Positions 1 through 13,425 of a stretch of DNA of 64,000 nucleotides are shown one piece after another (positions within the stretch are counted from its first letter, which is position 1; every line of letters begins with the position of its first letter). Under the pieces are notes generated by a model. That model worked only from the letters and a program-made list of their open reading frames with translations, made no database searches and had not been told where the DNA came from. Location: the NCBI GenBank assembly GCA_016785225.1, contig JAFBJZ010000912.1:682001-746000 (forward strand). The letters are read 5' to 3'. Made by a program: the position numbers and the translations under genes. The stretch comes from Psettodes erumei. Lineage: Eukaryota; Chordata; Actinopteri; Pleuronectiformes; Psettodidae.

Positions 1-2123
1 AAGACGGGGGGGGGTACAGGCAGATATTAAAATGAGCAGAGAAGGACTGAATTACACAGTAAGATTAGGGCACTGAGGTTGAGGTTTTTCAGGATATATG
101 CACAGACACAGCTATTGGCACTACTATGTGCGGCCAGCCAACGTGGACTAAGTGCCGCTGCCAGCCCCATCGCCACTCCTGGCTCCTTCCCCTCTCGGTC
201 ATGGAAGGGAAGTGGAGCGATGGGCGGCTGCTGGCGGCCCCTTCACAGATGGCTGCAGGTACAGCTCTACGCTTGGCTGATAACCAAGGACTTCAAAGCT
301 CAGACGAGCGCTCAAGCCCATTTCTGTCCAGAGCCAGGAGGCAAAAGGCACAGAACAGAGAAAGAAGACAGCAATAGACAAGGACTGAGGTTGTCAAAAG
401 AGTCAACAGGCATGGAAATGAGCAGCTTTGGTCCTCTCCTTTTCTTCCACATTTCTTTTTTTGGTGTAATATTTGCTCTTGCATTCTTTCTCACATGTAG
501 TCTTATCATCTTCATTCGATCTTTTAGCATTTTCCTCTACATGCTGTGTGTTTCTCATTATTCTGTTACAGTTGTGATTACACATTTTCTCACCAGCCAC
601 AAACGGAAACAAAATGTGACGGTCACTGTTACAGAAAGTTTCTCCTCCCTCTCGAGTGAGTTTTCGTTTTCTTGATTTGGTTCAGATAGGGGATTCTCTT
701 AGGAATCCTGTATTCCCTGTGAAGAATCAGTTTCAGTAAACCAAGACGTTTCACATCAAAAGGAGCCGGAGGTGGAAGTGACGATGAGTGCTGATAGAAA
801 GAGATAGAGGTGATACAAATCTCTCAGAGGTTTAAAGGAACTGGAATCATGAAATGTAGTTAAATGGTCTCTATTTGTTTAATGCTGACATATATAGAGA
901 AAATGATTTGATGATTACTCCATAAGGCTGAAAAACAAGCTTCTCTTCTAGAGAGGCAGAGATGCTTAAAAGTCATTGATTCACTGAGACAATCCAGTGG
1001 CTCCTCTAATAAAGCTCCAGTGCTGACATGACCAACTTTAACAAATGCGTGCTGCAAAATCACTGCAGGAACATCTCTGAAGACATTTGGTAACATCCAG
1101 TTGTAGCATACGTGACTGATTGCGGTTATTGAATGGCACCATGAGACTTTTATCAAAAACTGCAATATTTAGGATTCTTTAGAAAGGTTTGAAGAAGTGT
1201 ATGTTGAGTGCTGTTTCCATTATTTTATTCTGAAAGATCTAAAAGAGTGATTTTTCAGCCACCTTATTTGATCAGATGTGTAGTCAAGGCATGCACTGTC
1301 TGCTGAGCTTTGAAGAACCTTTGTGTTAAAAAAAACAGAATAGTGGTATTTATCACTGTAAATGTTCCTCTTATGTCTCATTATTATAAATTTTTCAGTG
1401 CCTGTTCACGTAAACTTATTAAGCAGAATTCAGGGCAAGAGTAATAACATTACCTGTTTATCTTTCTGGGCACCAGGTGTGCTGCATCATGAAAAAAACA
1501 GGCTGCACACCTTTTAGATCCACTCCTCACTTCAAAGCCTCAGGCACATCATGGCCAGCCAGCAGCTCTCTCTGGCAGCCTTTTGAACTGACCCCTCCAT
1601 TCAGCCTGAGAGACAGAGAGGGAGAATGGCAGCGAGACAGGGAATGGCAGAGATTGAAAAAGTAAAGCAGAAGTAGGAGGGAGGGGAGAGATGAATACCT
1701 TCTTCTGGAGGCCCATGGGCCTCAGGGGCACTGCCAGAGGTCAGGGGGTGCTGCTGCTTGTGCGTATGCGTGGGGTGTTTGGCCTTTTGGGGGGGCTGGT
1801 TTAAGAGGGATTTGGGAGGTGGCGGTGACGGCGTTGCTGGGGGGTCGTCGATCTCACCCCCTTGTCTCATTCAACCTGTGTCCCTCTTACATCTGGGATC
1901 AGAGCTGTCCAGTGAGGCGCCTGTCTCCTCAGCTTCCCTGACAGAGCCCAGCAGCTGCTCTCACACACAAACATGTTCCCACCCCTCCATCACTTTTAGA
2001 GAAGCTGGCCCAGAAAAAAGGCCAAAAGTTGACCTTTAGCTATGAGGACCTGTTCTCTTTCCCTCACTGTTCCAGAGTGGTCTGGCCCAGGCCAGTTTTT
2101 TTTTTTAAACCTTGTTTCACTTG

Positions 2124-2620
2124 GAGTGGTGGAAGAGGTGTTCACATTCTCGACTCAAGTACCGTTAAAAGTAAAATGTCTTGCATAAAACAATCTGAAG
2201 TAAAAGTACAAAAGTGTTTGCAGCAAAATATGGCTAAAGTAATAAGATAAAAGAAGTGATGGTATATGATCATTTCCAGAAATAAAACCATGTGAGAGGT
2301 TTACAGGGGGAAAAAAATCACTATTTGTTGGAACTGTTAACAACTCGTAGACATGTGTAACGTAACCCCCGACTACACGCAGCTTATTGTAAGACAAGAA
2401 GCCAAAACAGAGTGAAACCACTGGTTTAGTTTTCAACAATGTGTTGCGCTTTAAAAGCTTGTCATAATTTGCATTGTGTAAAATCTTCATCTTAAAAGTA
2501 ACTACTAGCTAAAGCTGTCAAATAAATGTAGAGGAGTAGAAAGTATGATATTCAAGTAAAGTACAAGGACCTCAAAACTGTATTCCAGCAGTAAAAGAAC
2601 TATGTTTCCTTCCACCACTG
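2124..2620 (+). mobile_element. Non-autonomous teleost interspersed repeat with CAGTGGTGGAA-type inverted ends
   Basis: The left end reads AGTGGTGGAAG (2125-2135) and the right end CTTCCACCACTG finishing at 2620, an imperfect terminal inverted repeat. Inside are runs typical of a widespread fish repeat: CTCAAGTACC, AAGTAAAAGTAC, GCTAAAGCTGTCAAATAAATGTAG and CAAGTAAAGTACAAG. No transposase is encoded. I could not see a target-site duplication. The central part (about 2270-2500) is less recognisable and may be diverged or inserted. Confidence 0.7.
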
Positions 2621-5592
2621 GCTGTGTGAGACAGACTGGCTGTGTGAGTGTGGGCTCTGCACTCATGACCATTAAACTTAAAGACATTTGGGCATAAACA
2701 TGGAAGTGAGCGACATCCCTTCACCTCATTCAGATCCCAACATTTTCAAAGCCCGGACGCACAAATACCTTCGCTAGTATCTTAACAGACTACTAGCATT
2801 TCTGTCTCTATTCACAGTAAAGCCTCTTACAGCGTGATGAATAATTATTCACTGACGTCCCACTGCTCATCTTTTCCAGCTGTGCTCTCAGCTGCTACTG
2901 AGCTGAGAGTTTAGAGACATGGCGGACCACAAGTACCGAGCCAGACTGGCGACGTCTTCAAGCAAATTGATCTTGTTTCATCGAGTTTACCAAACAAAGT
3001 TCACCATAATGTGCGTAATTCTCAAACAGAACCAACAACTCTTATTCTCTGTTTGAAGGTGGGCACTTCCCATACGGGGCCGCTCAGTATGTGGGCGTTA
3101 AACTGATGGTCAGAATAGCTATTTCCTGCCTGGTTTGGGCTGCTATTTGTGACTGTGAGGACACTGTAAATATAATCAGCCAAAGCCTTAATTTTCACAC
3201 TGAATCAGACGCAGTGGGCTGAGTTGGCTGGCCATATTTATTACCTCAGCTCTGTGGCCAGAAGGACTTCTACAGCAGTGTTTACGACACACTGTCAGTT
3301 GGATTAAGGACACATATGCCTCGCTAAATTTGTATGTGAGCACATGTTTGTGTATAATCTTTTAAGGGCTGTTTGAATATATATAACGTGAAGGGCCTCC
3401 TCACTTTGTCAAAGAGAAGACCGACAGAATGAGCGGAGCTCGAAAAGGAGAGAGGGTTAAAAAGAGGAGGAAGAGGAGAGATTAAAAGATTAAAGCAATT
3501 TATTAAACATGCGTAGGAATGAGTCACCTGCAGTATGGAGGCAGGAGTGCATGTTGAGGCATTTTAGAGAGAGAAAAAGGGCATCTGCAGTTTAAATTAG
3601 TCTGATCTATGGCCCAAATAGGCCCAGAGCAGCAGCTTCACATACCCCACTGAAATATCACACAGTCTTGTCGCCCGAGGAGGCATGTGCACCGTCCCCA
3701 GCTTGTATTTGATAGTGGAGAGCATGGGAGGGTGGAGTGCACTGGGGGGACAGTAACAGAAGGCCAGCCGCATGTGGGGCGGTTATTGAAGAGCTCCGAT
3801 GTGAGATGGACAGAAGTTCTACGTGGCTGTTAGTTGTGTTTGGTGGGCGTCATGTACCAGCACCAGCACTTATCATTATCAAACATGCTGACTGGCCTGT
3901 ATGGCACAAATCGCCAATTGGAAGCACCCTGTGCCGTCCAAGGCTCAAGCTGACAACTTGCAAGTCACAGAGAAGTGACAGTAATCAATGATCAAAGTTT
4001 CCTTTTACCTGTTCCACACTCAACAAACAAGAAAAACACCAATATGTCCAAAACACTTCCTACCAGCACATATTGTCTTTTTTAAAGTTACTTTGCCATT
4101 TGAATACAGCTGTGTTTTAGAATTACAGGAAGTGATGGCCCTGCCTGTGTTTTAATAGGTCCCAAGGTGCCTGGTCAGGTTGGACTGGTTCCTCTGTTGT
4201 TGGGGTTCATTGCTGGGTTTTGAAGGGGTGGAGCTTCGGATTAATATGTGTGTTTGCGTGTGTGCTTTGGGCTGCTGGCTTCAAGCATGTTGCTACTACA
4301 TAGCTAAGATGTTAGAGCTCTGACAAATCATTGAGGAAGCCCTGCAAAGCAACAATAGTCACAAAGTTGCACACATTAACACCCACACATGGAGAAATGC
4401 ATGGGTACATACCAGCTACCCACAGTCTGCACACATGCAGTAAGTTGCTCGTGTGGTGCTGTGCGCATCCTCGGTAAAGGTGATTGTGTCAAGCAGCAGA
4501 GGCAATATTCCAGCTCTCTCTGTTGGATATTAATGCAGCAGCACACTCTGGCCCCCGGGGTTCAAAAAACACACCCGAAACCAATGCTAATTAGTCTGTT
4601 CCTTGGGACAGGGCAGCGTGGCAGGGTGGGGCGATGATACCGTCTTTTCAAAATGTTACCAAGGCAGTGCTCCCTCCTTCCCTGTCACTGTCTCCCACTG
4701 TTTGGCCCCCTTATTCTTACTTTGCTCAATTAAAAGTTGCCAGTTTACCAACTGCAAATATTCCAAAAATGTAGTAACGAGCAACAACCCATTTACCACT
4801 TTGGAGGTGATAATCATGTTAGCGGTAGGTTAATACCATTCTGAACCTCACTGAGTGAGTACCTGTTCAGAATATATTAGGCAACCCATGCATAAATATG
4901 AAGGGTTCACACACAATGAAAATCATGACGGATTATTTCCTTTTCTTTTCATTTCTTTAGTATTTTTGTCTCTGTCAGTTGTTCATCTTTGTCTGAGAAT
5001 ATAATCATATTTGTTTGTCCAGGAAGAGGTTTGAGCCTATAGAAATAAAATTAAGGTTCCTTCCCAAAGTTCACTCTGCTCTGGGCTTTTTGTGAACTGA
5101 ATATTATAATGTCAATACTGAATATTAATAATATAGGCAGCTAAGGGAAGCCAGGTTCTCCATGTTCATGGATGCAATCTTGTGTGTGTGTGTGTGTGTA
5201 TCACTGGCTTTTGTCCTTCACTTACTGAAGTGCTTTACAAACCTCGGGTTGCAATTAAGGCCACCATTCACATTCTCAGTAAAACCTCATACTTCAGGCT
5301 GAAGTTTGTCGTCATGTGACAAAATCCATACTGCAGTGGCTCCTCCCAAATCAGCTGCCGCCTACTCAACAGTGTTTTCACCAACATTGTACTCATCTAC
5401 ACCCCCCCCCCCATTGGTTTTCTACGCTGGGTCACTGTTTCTTGCCTGCAGTTCTCATATGTTAATCTCATTATAGTACATTGTGTCCGGCTGTCATTGT
5501 TGATCCTAATGACATGAGAGGAAGTGTGGTGTGGTGGGGCGTTTCTTACTGTGTGTAAATGATAAGGATTCTGGAGAGCAGCTGCTTATCAG

Positions 5593-5616
5593 GTGTGTGT
5601 GTGTGTGTGTGTGTGT
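5593..5616 (+). repeat. (GT)n microsatellite
   Basis: Twelve uninterrupted GT units in intron 1. Similar shorter tracts sit at 5181-5199 and 6387-6407. Confidence 0.9.
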
Positions 5617-5862
5617 CCCTGCCTGGCCCTTCCTTGTGTTTGCAACTGTAGTCAAAGCAGCGCAGCATGATGCACACGGTGGATGTCGGTGGTAGTGCAG
5701 TGAAGCCGTGAGTTAACAGGTGCCGTCGGTTTATGGTCGGGCACGTTTTCAGCTCCCACCTTCTCGTTTTTGTGCTGCCACACACGAGACTTCTGCAGAG
5801 AACAAATACTTCTTTTCTGTTCCACTTTCTGTGTTCGACTTTTGCTGTAGCAAGGGCATGTA

Positions 5863-5889
5863 TTCTTTCTTTCTTTCTTTCTTTCTTTC
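5863..5889 (+). repeat. (TTCT)n microsatellite
   Basis: A run of TTCT units, ended by TTCATTCTTT. Confidence 0.9.
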
Positions 5890-6858
5890 ATTCTTTGGTG
5901 GGGAGGAAGTTGGGTGCTGTGCTTCGTCCGCTTGCTACACTCGTGATTTGATTAATAAGAAATCCAGCTCAAACAGAGCCACTCTGCCACCTCTTCCTCC
6001 TCTACCTCCTCCTCATCTCCCGCTCCTCTCCTCCACCCTGTGTCTTGGTTCAGTGCCTGGTTAGGCTGACCTGGCAATATAAACAAGCAAATGTTTTTCT
6101 CACACCAGCCGTTTTATGACCACACTTACAAAGTGAATAGCAGCCTCCTTATCTGCTCTCAGTTGCCCTGGGGAACCAGGTTGGCCAGCTTTACTTTAGA
6201 TTAGAAATTCTAGCATTGAAACTTGAACTGAACAACTTCTCATTGTCTTGGTAAACCCTTTAAGTCAATAGTATATTCAGAGTTGTGTTTTGCATCACTT
6301 GGCGTGAATGGATGTAGCTGTGTATACCTTTTTGTACTGATGCCCCTGTTTGCAATGGCTTGTGGATTTTTGTGCAATAGCTTGTTTGTGTGTGTGTGTG
6401 TGTGTGTCTTTGCTTGTGTATCTAAGCAAGTGCATTTTAACAAGTGCTGACCGAACATGTTATGTCACAGCTAACACAACATGCTGTACCTTTGGCTGTT
6501 TGTTTCCAGGAAGGGGAGGGTTGAGGGAGTGTCACGTTTACAGCAGGCATGCTGCTGATTTATAAGCTGAGAAGTTCTGTGTAACATGTCTGTCAAACAG
6601 CATTAATGTTTGCCTTTTAGGCTGTCCATGTGCTCGATGGATATTTGTCCTCCTTTGTGTGCTTGTAAGAGAGTGGAGAGAAATGACAATGCAGTTCCAA
6701 CTGGTGAAGCACCGTGGTCAAGATGAGCATAAGGGCTGATGGAGCAGCAGCCTGCATGGCAGTATCTCCCAATGAGCTCATCTGATGCATTATTCTATAA
6801 ATAAGCAGAGATGAGAGAGCTGAAAAAGCAGACAGGATGGTCAATAGTGGCCAGGGGT

Positions 6859-6861
<3 letters not shown>

Positions 6862-6894
<33 letters not shown>
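6862..6894 (+). repeat. (AG)n microsatellite
   Basis: About sixteen AG units without interruption. Confidence 0.95.
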
Positions 6895-6896
<2 letters not shown>

Positions 6897-9800
6897 ATTC
6901 AGTGTCAAGCTCCAGCTCCCCCACTGAGGGCAGAACTCAGGCAGGAGGCAGGAACACGAGGCTAGGCTGCTCTGTATGAACAATATGTTCCTCTTCAGTG
7001 GTGCATTCACTGTTGCGCTTCAACCCAAAGTCACTGTCACTGTCCCCACAACAGGTTTGGTATCCCATCAGTGGTTCTGTTGGCCATTTGTGCTCCTAAC
7101 ATCACCCTAAAAACGAACTGCAAACACAGATTGGTTACAAATTAAACGAAAACTTGGATAAATGCATTGGGAGACAAATGTAGATGATTCCACACAGGAT
7201 CCACTGGCTCACTGAACGGTTTGATGAGTAAAAACAGATGGGAATCATATGCTATGGCCTTTGCAGTCAACCCAACTGCACATCTATGGGAGGGTTTGGA
7301 CTGATGTCTTAAATCTATGACATCCAGTAGATTGCCACACAAGTGGAGAATCTGTGACAAAGAGAACTGAAGCTGTTGGCCTTAAACCTGAGAAAAGACA
7401 CATTATGTTGGCCTTCTATCTTTATGTGTCAGGGTGGCGTGAGGAAAGCACTGGCCCCAACACTCACATGCAAACTGCAGCGAAGGGTGAGATAATGCTT
7501 CGTCTAGACAGTCAGAAGTTATTTCGTTAGCCAGCACCCCCCCACACACACACATACACACATGCTGTCCATGCCTGCAGACATTGGGATGTCCAGTAAG
7601 AAGACAGGGTCACCAGAGTGTCTCCATCGGTGTCTGTAGCCATTAGGCTTCAGGAAGTAATCCAAATATATCCAGGCCAGGGGAGATCGACCAGACAGAC
7701 CAGACTGCTGCCTCTGCATAGTCTCCTAGGTGACAACTGGGGTCTTGGAACTGTATCTATCCACTCAGACCTTTTGGTGCAGACCGAGCATGGTAGCAGT
7801 TGCTATCTGGATATCGATTGATATATATTTAAACTTATGAGCCTGATTTTCTGCATTCTTGCTGTCACAGTGCAAAAGATCCCCAAAAGATGTATTTATT
7901 TCACCCAGGAATCATTTTGAATTATCATCTGTGTAAAGAGCAGAACTCTGGGTACAGGCTGGAATAGGCTGAAAGAAAAGCAGGTTTTATATTAAGGCTA
8001 TTCACAAAAGACGACTCTGGCAGGTTTGGTGGCGTCTAAAGGTATCCTCATCAGTACTCGCTGTCATTCTGTGTGCAGAGTTTAAATGACGGGTTTAATA
8101 AAAGAGAGCAAACAGAAGCAGGTCACAGGCTCCAATGTGAGGGCCACTCGTGGCCCTGCTCTCCACGCTCCGTTCTCTGTCCCTCCTTTTCAGTCGGTCT
8201 CTCACCCTCACATGGCATGCTGATCCTCCCAAAAAGAAGATTAACAAACCCCTGACAGAGAAGTAATCTCTCTGAAAACATTGACTATTACCATTTCAAC
8301 ATGCAGCCTCTAAACAGTGGAAAATGCCTCTCTGGTATGCTTAATTGCAGCGTGTGGGACACACAGTGTTCCTTTAGGTATGCTAAATGGAAAGCCTTGG
8401 CTACTGAAGGCATTCCAACATTGTAAATGCACAACAATGGATCTTTACAGTTTTGCGCTTGGCAAAGAGTTTAGAAATTCAAATAAACTTCAAGAGGACG
8501 TTTTCAAGGGAAGGCCTGTGAAGCACTGTGCTGTTTCTGACAACAGGATAGAGGGTTTGTTTGTTCACAATCTGATTCATAAATATGTTTGAACTTCAGT
8601 TTTGGGTGAAGAGTGATTCATGGGGACTGGAACCGCTTTCCCAATGAAGTATAATTGGTCACATTGTTGCCCATGTATGTTGTCATGAGATAACATTCCA
8701 GCCATTTGACCTCTTACTTTTGGTTCATTTAATCACTTATCTGTGTTCCACACAGGGCTCTAAACGGTGGTGCTGTTTGTACAGCTTTTATTTTTGTGGC
8801 AAAACCAGTTTTGCATAATTTCTTATTAAGTCAAAGATGAATTTCAAGAGTTTTCCATGCATTTCTTAAGGTGTTTGTCAGTAATATTTCAGAGCCCTTC
8901 CCTGTTTTTGGGGAGCATGTGTCCTACAGTTCATTGTACCGTGTAGGCAATGTCAAGTGAACTCTTTGACCACAGTTGTAAAACTGAGAGAGAGTCAATG
9001 AGTGACTAAGATCGGAGCTGATGAGGAATTCATGTGACGCTAATGCAAAGAGCATCTAGCCTCCATCTGGCCTTGTAAAACCTCGAGCTATCTCTAGCCA
9101 TGCCGGAAGATATCTAATGCTGGAATTTTCCATAAGAGGACAGGCTGGCCCCTGTGTCTGTCCATCCATCTTTGTGTCCATCAGCCTGTCCCCATGATTA
9201 TCCTGTCAGGCTCTCAGTCACACACTGTTGACGCTGCTCCGTGACGCAACCCATCATTCAAATTATTTTTAGCGTAAAGTCCAGGCACAGGAATTGGTAA
9301 TCCAAGGAGTGACATCTGGCCTTCGGGGCTTATGTGATTAGCAAAGAGCCTTGCCCCTAATAGCCTAGCGGACGTTCTTCATTACCCCTCTGGACCAGCC
9401 ATACCTATGGGACTGCAGATGAAGGGAGTAGGTGTGGGCACTTAAATGAAAAAAAAGAAAGACTACATCTTAATGATCGCTCAGAACATATATGTGCAGA
9501 TATCATAGCTGAAGCTCAAATGAGAACTACAGGAAGCATGAGGGGTGCTATACTGCATCAGCTACTGTACAACACCCGCCAAGCTTAGAGTGAGCCTTCT
9601 AATGCGCGCTGTATCTCCAATCCTGCAGCATTAGGGCTAAGACCAGATGACCAGAGAGATAACGTAAGCACAAGCAAGAGAGAGACTAAAAATTCTAAAA
9701 AGGAGGAGGAAGAGAGGTCAGGAGAGTTAAAAAACAACTGAAGCAAAATATACTGCAGAGCTGCCTGCTTGCCGGCTTCCTACTGAATTAATCATCATCA

Positions 9801-11191
9801 CCACTCAAAGGGCTAATAATGACAAAGTGACCAGGCATGTCCCCTCCTCTCTGCTCTCTGTCCGCAGAGTGGAGCCCACAATTATGGAAGTCCTCCCATC
9901 TTGGAGGGAAATAGTCCTCTAATTATCTTTGAGGAGAGCAAAACTTCCCAGCTTTCAAGATGTCTATTAAACACACAAAAGCAGCAATTTTTCTTGCAGC
10001 AAACAAAGTTTAAGGGCTGTTTGCCTGCATGGGTTTTGTTAGTGTTTGTGTGCACGCTGCGACCGTAACATTCTTTGAATCACGCATCAGTCGATCAACA
10101 GCAAGGCCTAATTGTGTGTGTGTGTGTGGGCGTTGGCACAGCCAGGTGGAAGCTCTTAGTTTGTTAGCAGTAAACTAATTTTGGGTTTACTGGAAACTGT
10201 TTAAACATAGCATTACTACTAGTCTCATATAATCTGCCTGGTGCTGTAATAATCATTTCAATGTTACAAACAAGTCTGTTTGTAAAAGAGAGAGATAAAG
10301 AAAGGGACTATTTTTGGGCAGTTGTTTGCTTGGAGAAGCTTTTGCTTATTCTGAGGCAGCTCGTTCCCAGGAGTTCAGCGCACAGCCTCGCTGCAGTTTT
10401 GCTTTTGTTTTGTTGTCTTCAGGATCTGTGGTTGAGAGGGAGTTCAGTGCCCCCTCTCCTGTTTTCATAGTTACTTGAGCAAAATTTCTCCCACCACCTT
10501 CCCTAAAGTGAGTAATTGTGTACCAATAAATGCATGGGCTGGGTTGTGTAGTGGGGAAGGAAATTGCCATCATTCCTTCAGACTTTTTTGTGGGCCTGTT
10601 TTTGTGTACGATTTTGTGTTGCACCTCTGTCTCTGTGGAGTGTCCTATGAAAGGGTATTCTTCTAGCATTCGCTCAGCCTATTTGCTTTGCTGCAGATGG
10701 GAACAGTGGGGGAAAAGGCATTTCCTCTGCATGAACCCATGGTTTGCATAAGCACTACTCAATCTAAATCTGCTTATCTTTTTGCTAAACATTCCGGCTT
10801 TTATTTATATTATGTAATAATATAAAAAATGAGTTACATTGTATAAAACTGTCCCTTTTTCCTCAGTTTTAATAATATATGGTATCTGACTTGTTATTAC
10901 AAAAGTACTTGATCGTACGTCTCAGAAGCAGTTGTATGTCAAAGCAATAAATGTCATTTTACTCATTTTATTTAATGTCTGTTGTTTTACAATGATGTTA
11001 AAGAGGTTCAAGATGTTAACATGCCGACGCATCAGCATATATGCTTGGTGTTTTAATGACCCGCCGTGACCGACGCCGTCTTTATTTAAAGCTTGTAGCA
11101 AGCACTCGTGTTTCAGACACTCTCAAATTCCTAACCTCTCACTTTCGTTCCCCTCCTGTCCTCCCTCCCCTCTGTTCCCCTCTTGTCACAG

Positions 11192-12368
11192 GTATGGCCT
11201 CGCAAGTGCAAGTGTTCTCCCCTCACACTCTCCAGTCAAGTGCCTTCTTTAGCGTGAAGAAACTGAAGGTGGAGCAGAGTTGTAACTGGGATATGACAGG
11301 GTACGGCACACACAGCAAAGTCTACAGCCACAACAGTAGCAAGAACGTGTCGGCCGCCAGTGGCCCCCTGGGCATCAACAGCTCCCTGCAGGTCGCCAGC
11401 TCCACCCTGCCCTACGAGCAGGCGCTCATCTTCCCAGCCAGCGCGGGCCACATCGTGGTCGCCTCAGCCAGCAGCACTTCGGGGGCCGTGGGGTCTCTGC
11501 TGGGCAGCGGGGGTGGAGGCAGCAGCAGCAACAGCAGTGGTGGAGGTGGCGGCGGCGGCAGCGGTGTGGGCGGCGGGGTGGGTGTTCACAACCTGACACG
11601 CCGCAGCACGGTCAGTCTCCTCGATACCTACCAGCGATGTGGGCTTAAACGCAAGAGTGAGGAGCTTGATAACAACAGCAGCGTGCAGATCATTGAGGAG
11701 CACGGCCCACCGATGATCCAGAACGGAGCAGCCAGTGGAGCCACGGTGGCTACAGTGGCCACTGCCACCTCCACGGCAACGTCCAAGAACAGTGGCTCCA
11801 ACAGTGAGGGGGACTACCAGCTGGTGCAACACGAGGTGCTCTGCTCCATGACCAACACATACGAAGTGCTGGAGTTCTTGGGGCGAGGAACCTTTGGACA
11901 GGTGGTTAAGTGCTGGAAGAGGGGCACCAACGAGATTGTGGCTATCAAGATCTTAAAAAACCACCCGTCCTACGCACGGCAGGGTCAGATCGAAGTCAGC
12001 ATCCTGGCACGTCTTAGCACGGAGAGTGCAGATGACTACAACTTTGTGAGGGCCTACGAGTGCTTCCAGCACAAGAACCACACGTGCCTGGTATTTGAGA
12101 TGCTGGAGCAGAACCTGTACGACTTCCTCAAGCAGAACAAGTTCAGCCCTCTGCCGCTCAAATACATCAGACCCGTGCTACAGCAGGTGGCCACAGCGCT
12201 AATGAAACTGAAGAGCCTGGGGTTGATCCACGCTGACCTGAAGCCAGAGAACATCATGCTGGTTGACCCATCTCGACAGCCCTACAGGGTCAAGGTCATT
12301 GACTTTGGCTCAGCCAGCCATGTGTCCAAAGCAGTGTGCTCCACGTATCTGCAGTCCAGATACTACAG
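11192..12368 (+). CDS. hipk2: hipk2 exon 2: N-terminus and kinase N-lobe to activation loop
   Basis: The acceptor CACAG at 11187-11191 follows a long pyrimidine tract; the donor is CAG|GTAAGA at 12369. The exon carries residues 1-391 and two bases of Arg392. The start at 11194 was chosen because MASQVQVFSPHTLQ matches the N-terminus shared by the HIPK family, with G at -3 if exon 1 ends GAG-G, and G at +4. It encodes a psi-K-x-E SUMO-acceptor motif (Leu24-Lys25-Val26-Glu27, Lys25 being the known mammalian SUMO site), a Gly/Ser-rich tract at 104-130, the conserved LKRKSEE and SVQIIEEH segments, the whole ATP-binding lobe, the catalytic loop and DFG. The frame stays open upstream to 11041, but that part is intron. 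In mammals this is likewise one large exon. Confidence 0.97.
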
Positions 12369-13380
12369 GTAAGAGCTGCGACTTTGAAATAATAATTAGT
12401 TAGTTATGAAACTACTACTTACATTTTTTAACATTGCAGATGCCGAGAGGAAATGGCACACACAAAAAAAAGACGTGTCCCTTTGTTTGTTCCCATTTGC
12501 TCTGTTTGGATAATCGCAGTGCTCTCCGCATCTTGTTTGATTTATTGCTGCTTTAATAGGAATGCTTTCATAGTTGAGCTGATTATTTGGCCAAAAACTC
12601 AGATTTGCTGCCAACCTTATGAGCTGCCACTGAAGTCCTCTCTCTTTACTCCATCTCTGTCTTTCTGTTAGCATGTTAACCCCCCCCAACAGTGTGGGAG
12701 GGAGCAGTAAAACTCAAATGCTCACTGAATAGCTGCTTACTGCGTTTAATGTGATGAAGAAAGAGCTTGTTTTACTGATACTTTGATAATTCTGGAAGGC
12801 TTGTTTAGTTGCTTCACAACCTGCTGAAGCTGTGGGAGAAGCACAGTTGGACCACAACGAATATTTGAAGCAGGGACATTTTTTCGGATCACTGAGAGGC
12901 TCAGGGGAAGAAAGTGTTTTTTTCCCTTCTTTCAATAGAGGGTTTTTGAAAAGATCTCGGAGAAACACCCTCAATGAGGAAGGGCACCACTCATGTGGGG
13001 TGGCAGCCTGCCCACAGGCTTCTATTCACCCTTCTGCTCCCCAGGCCCCCGGACCCTCAGCCCCCCATCACCATGGCTGGCTCCCATTTCCCTTGGGATA
13101 GAGATGAGGGGTCAGCCTGAGTTCTCCTGTAATATGTGCCTGTAATCCACACCAGCGGGCCCTGCATTAGAACCAGATGACTCTCTGGGAAGGCCTTTCT
13201 TTCTTCTCCCCGTACTTCTTAAACAGTCTCTTTTCCCCCATAGCAAACGCTGTGTTTAGGTTTCAGCAGAGGCAGCGCTGGGAGAGCTGCGCAAGGAATC
13301 AAACAGGGTCCATGTCCGTACAGAGAGAAGCTTTGTTTGGGGCTCAGGCCTGGTGCCGGAGCTGGGGCTGAGGGAAGAAC

Positions 13381-13425
<45 letters not shown>

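Larger units (their letters stand above)
1..11191 (+). other. hipk2: hipk2 intron 1, downstream part
   Basis: There is no coding exon here that I can support. Its transcribed status is inferred from the phase of the exon 2 acceptor, which needs an upstream exon ending in G of a Gly codon. I looked for a short exon encoding the mammalian-type leader (ATG-GCN-CCN-GTN-TAY-GAR) and saw none. The region holds the interspersed repeat at 2124-2620, TG tracts at 5181, 5593 and 6387, a TTCT tract at 5863, a GA tract at 6862, and otherwise unremarkable AT-leaning DNA. The part 8950-9420 is free of simple repeats and could be a conserved noncoding element, but that is a guess. Confidence 0.7.

Noticed and set aside
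79..675. 198-codon open frame on + near the window start
   Set aside because: It starts at TTG, has no recognisable domain, and its hydrophobic end comes from a T-rich stretch. Most likely chance.
2840..3060. ATGGCGGACC in a start-like context at 2919 with TGACGTCC upstream
   Set aside because: The frame is only 45 codons, has no matching donor in phase with exon 2, and does not resemble the HIPK2 leader.
11041..11193. In-frame upstream ATG at 11041 that would extend the protein by 51 residues
   Set aside because: It crosses the polypyrimidine tract and acceptor of exon 2; the extension does not look like any HIPK N-terminus.
11360..11832. Open frames in other frames and on the - strand over exon 2
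   Set aside because: Shadows of the GC-rich, low-complexity coding sequence.
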